Assembly: GCA_022606425.2 (NCBI GenBank) | Contig: JAHDVF020000528.1 | Coordinates: forward strand, 207,091-271,090 | Length of the DNA: 64,000 bases | Direction: 5' to 3' | Source: Lepidostoma basale | Lineage: Eukaryota > Arthropoda > Insecta > Trichoptera > Lepidostomatidae | Shown: positions 33,675-45,354 of the stretch, piece after piece | Numbering within the stretch: position 1 is the first letter of the stretch | Layout: each line of letters starts with the position of its first letter | Notes under the pieces: generated by a model | What the model saw: only the letters and a program-made list of their open reading frames with translations | Told to the model about the DNA's origin: nothing | Database searches by the model: none | Program-made: the position numbers and the translations under genes

Positions 33675-34570
33675 TGAACACGACAAAAACACTTGTGATA
33701 AAAAACATTTCTTTGTTTTAATAACTAAGAAAAACACCGTGGTAGCAAGCGAATTAAAACGAACACAAGAATATCAAAATGCTGAAAATTTTCCATATTC
33801 ATCGTGCGTTCGTTGTTCAACACGTCACGGTGTTAAATAATATTAGTTTCGAATACTTAATATCATAAGCTCAACAAACTAAACAAAGTTAATTTTCCAA
33901 GAGACAGTGAAATCATCAGTTATATTTTTTTATATAAAAAGATGCACAAATGTTCGATTTTTATGTGAGAGTGCGCTGTTAAGACTTTATTTATTATCAA
34001 TGTTTTATATAAAATGAATACTTCATACTAGAGTTCATCTATCGAAACATTCAACACTTAAATATCTACGCCATCTTGAATAATTTACGATTTCAATACT
34101 TTTACGTCTTTAAACTCTCGATTTCATTAATTTAACTAATTTAGATCAGTGGTTTCAAAAGGGGTTGATACCGCCCACCGAGAGGGCTGTAGTTCCAATT
34201 ATCGCACCTTGAGTAATACTGCGCGCTGAAAACATTGATTTATACTGAAAATCTCGTACAAGAGATGTGTAATTGTATCACTTCTTGAAAAAGTGGACTA
34301 CAAATAGTTATAAATATTTGAGTTACTTTATTGATTTAAAAAATGGGATTTCTTGTGGTAGTAGAACAAAAAATGCTGGCAACCTGTGGTTTAGATTTTT
34401 ATATAAACGATTAAAGCAGTATTTGTCTATCAACTGTGCTAACACTATCAGAAAATTAATGTGTAGTAGATTATTTAATACATATATTTTATGTGTGTGA
34501 AATTCTAGAATATTCTGCCTCATCAAATTCAGAGATTAAAAGGGTTATATTAGTAAGTAAATAACAGAAA
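33675..34570. other. dpr 3' flank, no gene
   Basis: Would hold the dpr 3' UTR. ATTAAA occurs at ~33753 but there is no clear AATAAA plus GU-rich pair. CAGTGGTTTCAAAAGGGG at ~34146 looks like a hAT-type end. Confidence 0.35.
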
Positions 34571-34574
34571 TGGA

Positions 34575-35215
34575 AAGAGTTAATACTAATGAAAACGTCT
34601 GTTTTCTAGAAATTTTATTATATTTTATGCGAATGACATTTTTCACCTCTCTAAGACATTATCAATTGTAGCAAAAAATCAAAGGCGTTACTGTTTATAT
34701 ATACGAGTTGAAGGAACAGAATACGGTAATTAAGGTAATTGATGTGGCCCAATACATTTTTGAAATCAAATAAAGGTATAAACCCTAGAACACATGAAAT
34801 AATTAACTGGAACTAGTTAAAAATATTAATACAATATTTGCAAAGGTAATGGCCACTAAACGACTTTATTAATATCTGAAAAACATTTATCTTACGTCAT
34901 TTGGTATCATTATCTATGTAAACATTTTATTCACAAATTTAGCAATTATAATTCTAAGTAATACTTTCCTGTATTCTGGGGTTTATCCCTTAATTTGTTT
35001 TCAACAATGTATTAGGCCACATTAGTTACCTTTATAACTCAACGCGTTTGATTTCTCGCTACAGTTTTTAATGCCTTAGACAGGCGAGTCTATTCATAAA
35101 TCGCCATTCCCATAAATTATAATAAAACTTCTAGAAAAAATATGTTTTCATTTGTCTTAATTATTAAATATCGAGTTTTTCATCATTGTTCAAGAAACAA
35201 AAAATAATAATGGAA
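34575..35215. repeat. FB2 foldback repeat, long form
   Basis: Left arm AATGAAAACGTCTGTTTTC...CACCTCTCTAAGACATTATC...GCAAAAAATC and right arm GCTACAGTTTTTAATGCC...CATTCCCATAAATTATAATA...CATCATTGTTCAAGAAAC, with an interior containing AGAATACGGTAATTAAGG shared with 40840. Confidence 0.6.
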
Positions 35216-35554
35216 ACCATAGTGATGCACATTTGTTGAATTGTTTCGATAAACGAATGGTAATATACAGTTATAATAATCGATTTAAATAATACATTTA
35301 AGATTGTAAAGATGTGAAATCATACTGGATGATTTTTTTAATAATGGCTAATCATTTCCTCGGGTAATGTTTGCGTGTTTGGTGCAGAATAGCTGTCACG
35401 TCCATCTTCTCCTAACTGTTACTCACCTGTAAAATATACTAATCTTCTTCACTCCACTGTTGGCCGTGTGACTCGCGGACTATTGTATATAATAAAGGAT
35501 TGTGTTACAAATACTCACGTGTTTTATTTTAAGTTTTCATTGATTTCAGCCAAG

Positions 35555-36000
35555 TCTGGATATACATGGCATTATGACGTATACGTACCCATTATGACGT
35601 ATAGGATAGAAGTCAGAGCCTATACCAATAAGACTAAGAACCTTCTCAGAGTAATAGAAATGCAAACCCTACGCTTCATCGCAGGCAAAACCCTCAGAGA
35701 TTGGATCAGAAAGGAGACGATAGGGTCTGTCTATGGTATTGAGTACGTAATAAGATGGGGAAGGAGCAGAAGGCCCTTTTGGAGAGATTATGTAAACCGC
35801 ATACACGAATACATGAATTGCAAAACTTGTTAAAGAAGAAAACCCTAGCACCAAGAGAGTACCAGGAACGTTGCCGAAAAGATGGAGACATCTCTCCATC
35901 TTTTCGGCAACTTTCCTGTCATCCTGAAAACATCTCAGGACAGCTCACCGTCATAAACAGGTCATAAATCCTAAACTAAGAAGAAGAGGAAGAAGATTGT
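35555..36000 (+). mobile_element. RTE-like fragment, (GAA)n tail
   Basis: Encodes KNLLRVIEMQTLRFIAGKTL, RDWIRKETIGSVYGIEYVIR and WGRSRRPFWRDYVNRIHEY, then a stop. It continues as broken 3' sequence with a GATGGAGAC / CATCTC hairpin and ends AAGAAGAAGAGGAAGAAG. Sister copies: 56975 (+) and 61681 (-). Confidence 0.7.
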
Positions 36001-36164
36001 TTTTTTAAATACAATTATAACAGGTTCTTTCAATCCAATCACTGCATACAATTAAGACCACCAGAAAACTGCTAAATATTAACCTATATACTCCCTGAAA
36101 GAAATTTACGTAGTGTATATACTCGTACTTAGGTATATCCTTATATTAATAAAACAAATATCTA

Positions 36165-36350
36165 GTCTGGCGCCATAAAACCGGGCCCCCCCGCTTCGGG
36201 AAGGTGACCCCTTACAGAAAAACCCATCGGAGAAGGCGATGGAAAACCACTCTGATTATCATTCCCAGGATATCACTATGGCGAGAGCCTTCGCCGGAGT
36301 GATTGCCAATGTCAGTGGGACCTGATACGGCACGCGAAGAGAAGAGAAGT
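36165..36350 (+). repeat. retroelement-derived repeat shared with 5035-5170
   Basis: GGCGCCATAAAACCGGGC, CATCGGAGAAGGCGATGG, AAAACCACTCTGATTATC and AGTGATTGCCAATGTCAG follow the order seen at 5035. GC-rich against the background. Confidence 0.4.
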
Positions 36351-36351
36351 A

Positions 36352-36905
36352 TGGAATGAAAAATCTAAAGGTCAGTTTATTATTGAAGTTAAATACAAGT
36401 AAACTTCGCAAGGGATTGGAGAGGTCGAGATTGTTAATTTGTGTAAAAAGAAAAAATGACATTACATATTTTATAATTGCTTCCAAGTATTAAACCTGTC
36501 ACCATATCACTTTCAAGACAGTGTAGGGGGATGCAGTGGCTGGTAACCAGGGTATAGATAAAACTGTAGGAAAGTAATATAAACCATAAAAGGGGTAAGT
36601 ACTAAAATCTTTTATGTTACAAGAAGTCAAAAGAAAATAGGATATTACCAAAATACCTTAAATATCGATTCGGCATGCCCTGTAGTGAAGTAAAGAGCTA
36701 TTCAATAACAACAAAATAGTTTGGGTAAGTACTAAGCAATAAAAAAGGTAAGTATTTAGAACAATTTAAAATATTTTTGAAAACAAATATATTTTCTGTA
36801 ATGTGCATATGGTGAACAATACATATGAAATTGGTGTTTCAATTAAAAATTGTTCAAAAAACCAAAAACGGTCGATTGTAAAAAAAAATTAAATGCCACA
36901 ATATT
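36352..36905. other. intergenic AT-rich sequence
   Basis: No recognised repeat or frame. Confidence 0.35.
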
Positions 36906-36911
36906 TTTTTT

Positions 36912-37140
36912 TGTATACAACAGATAGTTTGAACCCAATTACTGTATACAATATATTTTTTTAACTATTATATTGATTCTCATGACATGTGATAGGTAGC
37001 TAATCTATCGCCATTTTATTGTCACAAGAATTCTACACCAGACCGATGACAGTATAACAATCACACTACCATTGCTGGGAATCGAACCTACGACCTTCGG
37101 TATGCCAGTCAGAGCTCTTACCACTCTGTCACGAAGATTG
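36912..37140 (-). mobile_element. SINE-A, near full length with A-rich 3' end
   Basis: Minus strand: GACAATCTTCGTGACAGAGT, GGTAAGAGCTCTGACTGGC, GGTTCGATTCCCAGC, TTGGGTTCAAACTATC and GTTGTATACAAAAAAAA. Confidence 0.78.
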
Positions 37141-37439
37141 TCAAGATCAAACATGAATATAATCTCAACGAAACGGTTTCGTTATAAATAAATATTTTTA
37201 AATAATTTAACCGCGGTATACGTTCGCTAATAGGTATCTATAACTTATGATCATTGTAATGTAATATATAAACAAAAAACTGAATTTTAGATAATTTAAT
37301 AATATATGTAAGATTTATTTTTTATTTTTAGAATAATCGGTTTTACCTGTTTTTTTGTAAAATTAGATGTTGTATAAACAATAATGTTTTCAGTACCCGT
37401 GGTTTTCTTTTTATACTAATTATTGTAAGAAAATTAAAA

Positions 37440-37610
37440 GTAATATTACAATTAAAAAAAAAAAAATTAGAGCACTATTTTTTTCGACACGTATCGAAAA
37501 AATTACGTCTTCATTATCGGGAGAACAATAAAAACCTTGTACTATAGACGTGAACCTAAGGAGAAAAAAATAAATAACTGAAATTTGGAAACGATGCCTT
37601 TTTATTCATA
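37440..37610. repeat. FB4 foldback repeat
   Basis: Minus strand shows GTTCTCCCGATAATGAAG...TTTTTCGATACGTGTCGAAAA, the FB4 hammerhead-like block with altered core (CCGATAA, GATA). Outer GATGCCTTTTTATTCATAAA matches other copies. Confidence 0.55.
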
Positions 37611-37614
37611 AAAA

Positions 37615-38070
37615 ATAACTAACTAACTAACTAACTAACTAACCATCACGCCGTCTCCCCGAAGGGGTAGGTAGAAAGAATGGACTGCCATACCTTTCTT
37701 TAGTGACATATTTCTCTCGCTTCCTCAACATTCATACATCGTGTCATGCACGCGCGTCGATTTCTCGGACTCCTCACATGGCCGACATTCAATATTTGAT
37801 TTATTTGATCGTGCCACGTTTTCCTCGGTCTTCCTCTATTTCTGGTATCATTTACATAATTAACATATAATTTTTTTACCACTCTTTCTTCATTCATTCT
37901 TTCCATATGTCCAAACCATCCTAATGATCCTTTCATTATTTTGTTCATGACACCATCATTCGCACCGCATTCACTTCTTATATTTTCATTCGACACTATC
38001 ATACACAGAATATCCACACATTCGTCTAAGAGATCTCATTTCTACTGCATTTATTCTACTTTCATAAAAA
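37615..38070 (-). mobile_element. RTE-like fragment, collinear T1 copy with (TTAG)n tail
   Basis: Minus strand: DGVMNKIMKGSLGWFGHMER, MNEERVVKKLYVNYVNDTRN, RGRPRKTWHDQINQILNVGH, VRSPRNRRACMTRCMNVEEA and REICH, then SILSTYPFGETA and GGTTAGTTAGTTAGTTAG. A useful reference for the inverted copy at 17738-18205. Confidence 0.72.
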
Positions 38071-38865
38071 ATACAACTTTAAATTCCATAGTATAAGCAC
38101 CCAAGGATTATCAACAATGGTATATATTTCTTCTCCTAAAGATATTAAGTCCAGAAATAAAGGTATAAGCGGGCGTGGAAAAAAGTCGTTTTCTGATAAA
38201 AAATATATCTCTGCCGAGATTTATTATAATCGTCTGTACGCAGAATCATATTATAATGAAAAGCGCAAATAAGAAAATAATAAGATGAAACGATATTTTC
38301 CGGATGCGAGAAAGGACAAGAGTTCAATAGAATTCCAGTAAAAGGAGGGAAACTGATAATAAGCGAGATATTACAATACTACGTGCTAAAAATAAATACG
38401 AAAAAACATATTAAAAAACGAGTGGGAAGTAAACAACTGTAGGTACGTATGGTATATATCAAAGGACGAATTGGCCAGACGGGTACAACAAGCAGTGCCG
38501 GATCTATACAATTTGGCGCCTTTTGATAAAAAGTCCAGTATTTTTTATTAATTTGTTTATCTTCGTATATTTCTGGTTCCTCTTCTATAGAAGGTAAGCA
38601 TAATGGCTATTTGTATATGTTTAGCTTTATTTTTCTTTTTAAATACCCCAGGAAGAAATATATCAGATGTTTATAGACATGATTTTTCTGAGTTTGCTAA
38701 ACAATCTGTTAGAGACAAACCAAACATTCCATGAATATTCTTGTCTTAAAATTCTCAATAAAAAATCCGCAAGTTTAAAATTAAACAATCAATTGAAATA
38801 AAGAAAGTCCTAAATAATAAGAAGCCCATATTAAATAATCATTTGTATAAATATTTGGAAACATT
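38070..38865. other. intergenic sequence, nothing recognised
   Basis: Mostly non-repetitive within the window. Short frames show no family resemblance. Confidence 0.3.
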
Positions 38866-38869
38866 GAAG

Positions 38870-39440
38870 TATCACAACACTTTTTTGCACTTTTCACAAA
38901 CATGCTTCCCTTCTTCAGTGTTAAGAATTTTAAATTTTTAGAAAGAGAGTTCTTTCTTATGCAGCTAATGCTGCTATGCTTATCTAATAATAACCTTTCA
39001 TAATATGCTAATCTTTTCATTGAAAGAGACCATTCGTTTGAAAAAGATAACAATGTTGAAATTTTACACATAAATAATAGAAATTTATCTTAAAATAATC
39101 TAGAAATTTGAGATATTAAAAAGAATATTAAAAAAAACGAAGATATTCTAAAAAAACCCAACTAAACCTTACTTCTAGTCCCATCTTTGATTTATTTCCC
39201 CTGTCTCATAATTCCAACATAACAACAATTTACCTTGCGCTAAATTCATATTTCCCCCCTCCAGCTTTTCACTCGTCATTTAGTATATAATTAATAACTC
39301 TCTTTTGTTCAACTGTTAAAACTCATACACCGAAGGAGGAAAGTTTTAGTCCTTAACATGTTTGTGAAAAGTGCAAAAAAACGTGATAATACAATGTTTC
39401 TAAAAAGTTAGTAAAATGTGAATCCACACCACGAAGTTTT
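38870..39440. repeat. FB6 foldback repeat, two arms separated by AT-rich DNA
   Basis: Left arm GCACTTTTCACAAACATGC with CTTCTTCAGTGTTAAG. Right arm ACACCGAAGGAGGAAAG, TTAACATGTTTGTGAAAAGTG. The right arm resembles a hammerhead layout (ACA / TGT stem I around CCGAAGG...AACATGTT) with altered core. Confidence 0.4.
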
Positions 39441-39774
39441 GGCGAATATAAAATAAATTAGATAATCAGATTAATATTTCCCATTTTAGCCATGTTCCCT
39501 ATTTTAAATATTTTTAAATAATCGCTTAAAATTGAACTCCACTGTATGTCACTAGATAATTTTTTCGAAAGTTTTCTTTGTTATTTCTCCAATGATCATG
39601 ACTCATCATTCTATCAAACTAATTGATCACGTACACATTTGCTGATTCTTATCCCTCTCCTCGCCTATTTAATATGTATATATTATATATTGTGTTGTTC
39701 TCTGATTTTTTCTGGCGGAAGCGAAACCAGTTGATTTAAACAAAAATAAAATGTTATTATTTTTTTTTTGTACA

Positions 39775-40025
39775 CAAATTATCTTAATAGATGGCGCTAG
39801 TGTAGGTGGACCATCCAACAGTGATGTTATTAAAAATATTAACATATATACAAGTTCCAAAAATTTGTCAGACGTGGTGTCGAAGGGTGCAATGGTGAAT
39901 GTTGTTAAACATAAAGTGATTGCTCAACCCAACAAATGACAGGTCATAAGTCCTGTAAACGCCTCGACTACCATATTCTGTTTCCAAATAATTTACATCT
40001 TCGTCTCTATTGAGATACAATTAAT
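39775..40025. repeat. FB1 foldback repeat
   Basis: GATGGCGCTAGTGTAGG, ACATATATACAAGTTCC, CAGGTCATAAGTCCTG, CATCTTCGTCTCTATTGAG and ATACAATTAATTC in family order. Confidence 0.7.
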
Positions 40026-40244
40026 TCTTAAAAACAAAATGTTTAAAAAGTGTGGTTTAAAAGTATAGTAGTATAAGCGTTTTCATATTATTTTTGAAAA
40101 TATTATTCCCATCCAACTAAATAATAATGTTGTGAAAATACGAAATGCAATTCTATTTATTTAAATGTGAATACACAACACAAAGTATTGACGAATAGTA
40201 GAAAACGTTTGTTATTTAAACAGTGGACAACTCATTTACGATAG

Positions 40245-40480
40245 GAGTATTATTAAAAATACGCTGCCAATACACTAACACTTGAGTAACAGTGTTACCA
40301 GCAATAGCCGTATCAGCTCAGACAATGGGAGGATAGTGAAGGGGAAGCCGGGGACTATTAGCAGCCGTAATCTCCCTCCAGACACCTAATGACCTCATTA
40401 CTCCTATCGTGCCAAACTCTGAATACGCCTTGTATGGCCCATTGCGACTAATGTCCCTCTCAATACTATCAAATGTAAGA
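40245..40480. other. non-repetitive GC-balanced block, possible regulatory element
   Basis: CAGTGTTACCAGCAATAGCC, GGGGAAGCCGGGGACTATTA, GCAGCCGTAATCTCCCTCC and TGACCTCATTACTCC have no match elsewhere here and stand out from AT-rich flanks. CGATAGGAGTATTA at 40249 is echoed in reverse by ATTACTCCTATCG at 40398, forming possible arms of about 13 bp. Confidence 0.35.
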
Positions 40481-40619
40481 CTCACGTCATATAACGGATA
40501 ATTATGACGTTTACATTGTCATCATTTAGTCTAATATAAAAAGAGACAGCCATTAGACAGTCAGTACGAAAATGAAACAAAATAAATCAAGAGAAAATGG
40601 TTAAAATAATGTAAAATTA

Positions 40620-41610
40620 CGTATTTTTTCTAATTAATACGAATGATAAGTTTTCTAGAAATTTAATCATAATTTATGGAAATGAAATGTTTGCCTTTTT
40701 AATGTACAAATTATCAAATACAGCGAAAATCAAGAGCTTCTTCTTCTTCTTAGCGTAGGCCTTGTGGCCTGTTTCTTAAGAGGAATGGGGTTCTGGTTAG
40801 ATTAATTGGTTGGTGTTTATACACGATTTAAAAAGCAGAATACGGTAATTAAGACTATTAATATGGATAAAAACAATAACGCTCTTGATTTTCGCTACAT
40901 TTGGTAATGCTTTAGAAAGGCTTAACATGTCATTCCCATTAACTACAATAAAATATCCTATACAACGCGCTGGTTCGGAGCAGACTCGAAAGTGGTTCTG
41001 TGATATGGATTCCTCACGAGGCGAGATATTCCATTATGCTGGAGAGGGTTCAGAAAAAGATTCTGTGGCATCTCAACATGAGGGAGTATGGTAGCTATCC
41101 GTGGCTCTATCCCACGGATTTTCTTTTAGGTATGCTTGGAACCAATTCTTTACAGCTTCGAAGAGATGGGCATCTCATTACTCTTTTCTTTAAATTACTC
41201 AGGGGATATTTCGAGAACTCGGCCGTGCTAGGGGGTGTTGGTCATTTTGTCCCTGATAGATTTCTCCGACAGCGACAGTACAGATTTTTTTTACCTACCG
41301 GCCACCAGAACCATTCTGCCTCTGGTGACACCGGTGGGAAGAGCAATCTTCGAGCGACGTCTTTCATATTAGTGAAGGTACGTTCAGGGGACAAATACTC
41401 TTGACTTTATAAAGTATCTTGTCTACCTAATGTCGAACAATCTCTAATACTTTTATAATACTCGTATTTTACCTCTACTCAATAGATGCCTTAAACATTT
41501 TGCTGTTTGTAATGTCTTTTGAGTATTTACTGATTTGATTTGATTTTATTTGAAAACCTTTAGAAAACAGACGTTTTCATTCGTATTAATTATTCGTTCA
41601 AGAAAAAAAT
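40620..41610. repeat. FB2 foldback repeat holding two retroelement insertions
   Basis: Arms at 40620-40735 and 40845-40955 plus 41550-41610. AGCGAAAATCAAGAGC (40721) is mirrored by GCTCTTGATTTTCGCT (40882). A T2 tail on the minus strand (40735-40800) sits in the centre and a CR1/Jockey-like fragment in the right arm. Confidence 0.6.
40955..41545 (+). mobile_element. CR1/Jockey-like C-terminal fragment nested in FB2
   Basis: Encodes PHEARYSIMLERVQKKILWH, LNMREYGSYPWLYPTDFLLG, MLGTNSLQLRRDGHLITLFF and VGHFVPDRFLRQRQYRF; the frame then shifts before 'SGDTGGK'. The 3' end has CTCAATAGATGCCTTAAAC and TGATTTGATTTGATTTT. Confidence 0.72.
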
Positions 41611-42109
41611 TAATAAAATAAAAATCATTATTACGTATTTATTATTAATTTTTACACCATCGTTAAAGTAACTCTATTTATAAAATAGTCACGTATAAAT
41701 ATAATGATTAAGAAAGTTTTGTGCATTGCAATATATTTATGCCAGTTTAATATGCTATGGAAAAAATTATCATATAGTTATAGTCTTAACATTGTTTTAA
41801 ATTTTTTCGATTTAATATTTTTTAGTGAAACTCTCCGCTATTATTTATTTTATTTGATTCGATACAGTGTTCAGAAACAATAATTGAATTCCTTGAAATA
41901 TTTTACGAAAGTACACACAATAACAAAACCCGCTCGGCAATAAGTAAAAGTTTTTCATGTTAAAATCACGTTTCATGTTTTCACTGTTTAATAAAACGGT
42001 ATGAGAGCAAAATAATTTAAACTTTAAATCAGAACGTGCCTTTGAAATCGTTGATATTTTTGAGCATCACGTTTTCTATGCAAATGTAAGTATAACGAAA
42101 AAATCCGTT

Positions 42110-42480
42110 CACATATCGCCAACGTAGCGGCAAAACATTGCACAAAATGGCGTTTCCTATTGTGCTCCAAGTGCAATCGGGCTTAGTGTGCCTCCCCGCC
42201 TACTGTAGCGAGTGGCCGACAATTAAAAGCTTCCGACAAAAAATGAACGTGAAGTCAGGCGGCGAAAGTCCCCCTGTCTGCCTGCTGCCGGCCTCGGGCC
42301 TTGGAACAACCGGAAAAGCTTCCAAATTTCCGGTAAAAGCCCTCACTGGATGCGGACACTTGCCAAAGCTTTGTCCAATTAGTCTGCCTTTGATGATGCA
42401 TTCGTAAGTGTGTGCGAGTGCACGTATAGCCCATATGCAGCACACACGCAAGCCAATAGCAGGATGCCGAGACACACTTT
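42110..42480. other. non-repetitive, GC-rich block, possible regulatory element
   Basis: About 370 bp with TGCCTCCCCGCCTACTGTAG, CTGCTGCCGGCCTCGGGCC, AAAGCTTTGTCCAATTAG and TTTGATGATGCATTCG, unlike any repeat here. AATTAAAAGCTTCC and GGAAAAGCTTCC recur inside. Open frames on both strands read as low-complexity and I do not accept them as genes. Confidence 0.38.
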
Positions 42481-42663
42481 ATAGCTTTTAACGCTACTTA
42501 ATACTGGAAATAAAGTTTTACAATGACCCAGTAAAGTGACTATTAAAATAGATTATCTTTCGAGGGTGACGAAGCATTGTAGTGAAAATAATTATTAGAG
42601 TATATTTCGTATTCATAATTTACTCACGATTCACGATTTATACCATTCATGATTTATAACGAT

Positions 42664-43212
42664 TTATAACAAGTATTTATCAATGAAAGCGAAAATGGCC
42701 GTTCGCAATGGAGTTCTAGTCCCAACCCTTATGTATGGAAGCGAAGCATGGAACTGGCAGAAGAAAGATGAGAGCAGAATAGATGCGGAAGATATGAGAT
42801 ACCTAATATGTATGGGTAGTAAAATGATGAACGATAGAATTTCAAATGCTGATATTAGGAATGAATGTAGAGCGAAAGAAGGTATTATGAACAAAGTTAT
42901 GAAAGGATCGCTGCGTTGGTCCGGATATATATGGAGCGCATGGTTGAAGAAAGAATGGTTAAAAAAGTATACGTTAATGATGTAAGTGGAGTAAGGAGTC
43001 GAGGTAGACCGAGGAAAACATGGCATGACCAAATTAATCAAATATTAAAGGTTGGCCATGTCAGAAGCCGGAAGAATCGACGTGCATGTATGACTCGATG
43101 TATGAATGTGGAGGAATCTAGAGAGGTATATCAGAATAGAGTAGTGTGGCGGTCCATTCTCTCTGCCTACCCCTGGAGGGAAACGGCGTGATGGTTTGTT
43201 GTTGTTGTTGTC
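42664..43212 (+). mobile_element. RTE-like fragment, longest T1 copy
   Basis: Encodes KMAVRNGVLVPTLMYGSEAW, NWQKKDESRIDAEDMRYLI, ECRAKEGIMNKVMKGSLRW, then after a frameshift near 42920 ERMVEERMVKKVYVNDVSGV, RSRGRPRKTWHDQINQILKV, RKNRRACMTRCMNVEESREV and RSILSAYPWRETA. It ends TGGTTTG(TTG)n. Together about 170 codons of the protein C-terminus survive. Confidence 0.75.
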
Positions 43213-43269
43213 AGGATTTATAATGTTATAACAAAAACATTGCTAATGTATTTATTGTTTCTTGAACAG

Positions 43270-43445
43270 TGATGTAAAAATCCAAATTAAATAATTTATA
43301 CGAATGAAAAAGTATGTTTTAAAGAAGTATTATTTAATATTATGGGAATGACATTTAATGATGCTATGCAACATATCATTCTCATAAAATATAATAAAAT
43401 TTCTAGAAATCAGACGTTTTCATTGTACTTGAAAATATGAATAAA
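43270..43445. repeat. FB2 foldback repeat
   Basis: TTGTTTCTTGAACAGTGATG, TACGAATGAAAAAGTATG and the mirrored TTCTAGAAATCAGACGTTTTC. Confidence 0.6.
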
Positions 43446-43594
43446 TCAAAACGTAAGTTTAATACGAGTAATTATTAAAGTATTGTTATTTTTTTCTACA
43501 ATAAATGATACAAATCTGTTTAAAAAAGAACATTTAGAGGATTATCTTTTTTTAGACGAATAAAACATAACACATGAACTATTTATATTTATTT

Positions 43595-43800
43595 ATTTAT
43601 TGTTTCTTGAACATTAATGTAAAACTCCATATTAAATAATTAATACGAATGAAAAAGTCAGTTTTCTAGAAGTTTCATTAAATTATATAGGACATTTGAT
43701 AATGCCCTTAGAAGGGCGAAACATGTCATTCGCTCTATGGGAATCTATGAAAAAACTTCTAGAAAACTGACGTTTTCATTCGTATTAATTATTTCGAGTT
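43595..43800. repeat. FB2 foldback repeat, best-preserved short copy
   Basis: AATACGAATGAAAAAGTCAG...TTTTCTAGAAG is mirrored by CTTCTAGAAAACTGACG...TTCATTCGTATT. The centre ACATTTGATAATGCCCTTAG, AAGGGCGAAACATGTCATTC shows the GCCCTT/AAGGGC hairpin before GAAACATGTC. The CTGATGA core is replaced by TTGATAA. Confidence 0.72.
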
Positions 43801-44084
43801 TCTATTTTAATTCCATTAATAGATGTAGAAATTCTTGTATTTCTCAACCGTGTTTGAGACGAAAAAAGTAAGTTTTTGCAGATTTTATATTGCAATTAAA
43901 TATAATGTATTTTTGAGAAGTACATTGAATGTAAAACGATGCATCTTCTGGTATAAACTTCCTCTGGTAGAGATGTCAAGTGTTTTACAGTTTGTAAACA
44001 ACCCCCACAAGTTGACATCCTCATGATTTATTAGCTTGCGCAACTTATTTCAACCTGCGCGTGTTACTAGGTTAGACAGTAAAA

Positions 44085-44350
44085 AGCACACAAAAGTTTT
44101 CTTGCTAGTGGACGCGAATTGTATCTTTTCCTACTTCTTAGCCTTCTTCCTCCCACTGCTGAAAATGCCTTTTCCATTTTCCTCCACTCGTTGCTGTCAT
44201 CGCTCCATTTTTAGGTAGCCCTTCGACACTTTTTCATGTCTAAGACATTGAAGTAGTCTGTTCGCCTATCTGGGACTGCCCTGTCTGGCTATATGTCCTA
44301 CCTTTTGCCACTTTAATTTGACCGTACGGTCCATGATGTCAGCAACTTTG
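44085..44350 (-). mobile_element. probable LINE remnant
   Basis: Minus strand has VAKG-, GEQTTSMS-, NGAMTATSGGKWKRHFQQW-like blocks with stops, resembling the RNase-H-less C-terminal end of non-LTR elements (substitution of 'GHIARRTDNRW...'). Weak. Confidence 0.35.
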
Positions 44351-44364
44351 ATTTAGCGTAACAA

Positions 44365-44480
44365 AGTTGATGCATTGCCTATTGTTTATCGAACAATAAT
44401 CTAATACTCCATATTAAATTAATGCGAATGAAAACTTACGTTTTATAGAAGTTTTATTAATTAAACTTTTAGAAAACAGA
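44365..44480. repeat. FB2 foldback repeat without its centre
   Basis: GCGAATGAAAACTTACG...AGAAGTTTTATTA and TTTTAGAAAACAGACG lie nearly adjacent; the hairpin region has been lost. Confidence 0.5.
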
Positions 44481-44799
44481 CGTTAAGTTTTATAATATTT
44501 TTGGGGTTTATTATCAAATGTTTCGTATCAACTATTTTTAAAAATGTTGAAAATACGATCCGAAACACGTCACTTATTTATTTTATATTGTATAACAAAA
44601 ATACGTGCGTTTTTTTATGCTCTTAATCTTCAATATGCAGTAAATATAATTATTCAAGAAACAAACAATAAAATCAATTTTAATACTAGCAACAATTAAG
44701 ATACCCGTTTAGTGGCGGAAATTAGAAGTAGAAATTTGGACGCATTGCTTTACAAAATGTTTATTTATGAATTTGTAAAAAATAAACAAATGATTTCAT

Positions 44800-45050
44800 T
44801 GTAACAACGAATTTTTATGAATTAAAGCCCTGTTTTTTTCACTTTAGAGTTAATTTTTCTGGATATATTTCGAAGGCTTACACCTTCATCATTAGAAGAA
44901 CGATATAATGATATTCGGGAGAAAGCTCCGATGATGAAGGAACCTTCATCTTCGGGAACGGAAAAATAAACAATATTTTTATTCATAAAAAATTCGTCAA
45001 TATAGAATGACACAGTGTTAAAGCCTTAAGTTTATCTAAAAAATATATAT
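44800..45050. repeat. FB4 foldback repeat
   Basis: GAAGGCTTACACCTTCATCATT on + (hammerhead block on the minus strand with CTAATGA core), then ACGATATAATG, AAACAATATTTTTATTCATAAA and CAGTGTTAAAGCCTTAAG. Confidence 0.58.
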
Positions 45051-45109
45051 AATTGTAATTAAATGTAAACTTATTGAACGCTAAAACATTAACACTGTGG
45101 AATTCCATA

Positions 45110-45310
45110 GTAATATACTAAGGAAATTGAAAATAACTTTGTTCAATCCACAAAATATTAAAAAACACGACATGATTCGGAGGATGCCTCTATCTTCAGT
45201 TGTAAAAATATACTAAACAAAGAAAAACGAATATGTTTATAAATATTTTTTAAATATTTTGTGGATTAAGTTATTTTCAATTTCCTAAGTAATTAAATGT
45301 TTCTTCAATA
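45110..45310. repeat. FB5 foldback repeat with minus-strand hammerhead-like motif
   Basis: CACAAAATATTAAAAAACACG mirrors TAAATATTTTGTGG. On the minus strand CTGAAGA (45199-45193), hairpin GAGG/CCTC, GAATCATGTC (C17 at 45169) and GTGT, with ACA opposite, follow the order of the 19267 motif; the base at 15.1 is U instead of A. Confidence 0.55.
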
Positions 45311-45354
45311 TTCACCGTCATTTTGTGTTGTGGATTTATATTTCAATAAATAGT

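Noticed and set aside
42138..42475. Overlapping open frames on both strands at 42.1-42.5 kb
   Set aside because: Both strands are open over the same GC-rich stretch, which is a composition effect; no splice or family evidence.
43680..43730. FB2 centre (GCCCTTAGAAGGGC, GAAACATGTC) as a functional hammerhead
   Set aside because: The CTGATGA core is replaced by TTGATAA (two invariant positions changed) and stem I is poor. Kept only as a degenerate relative.
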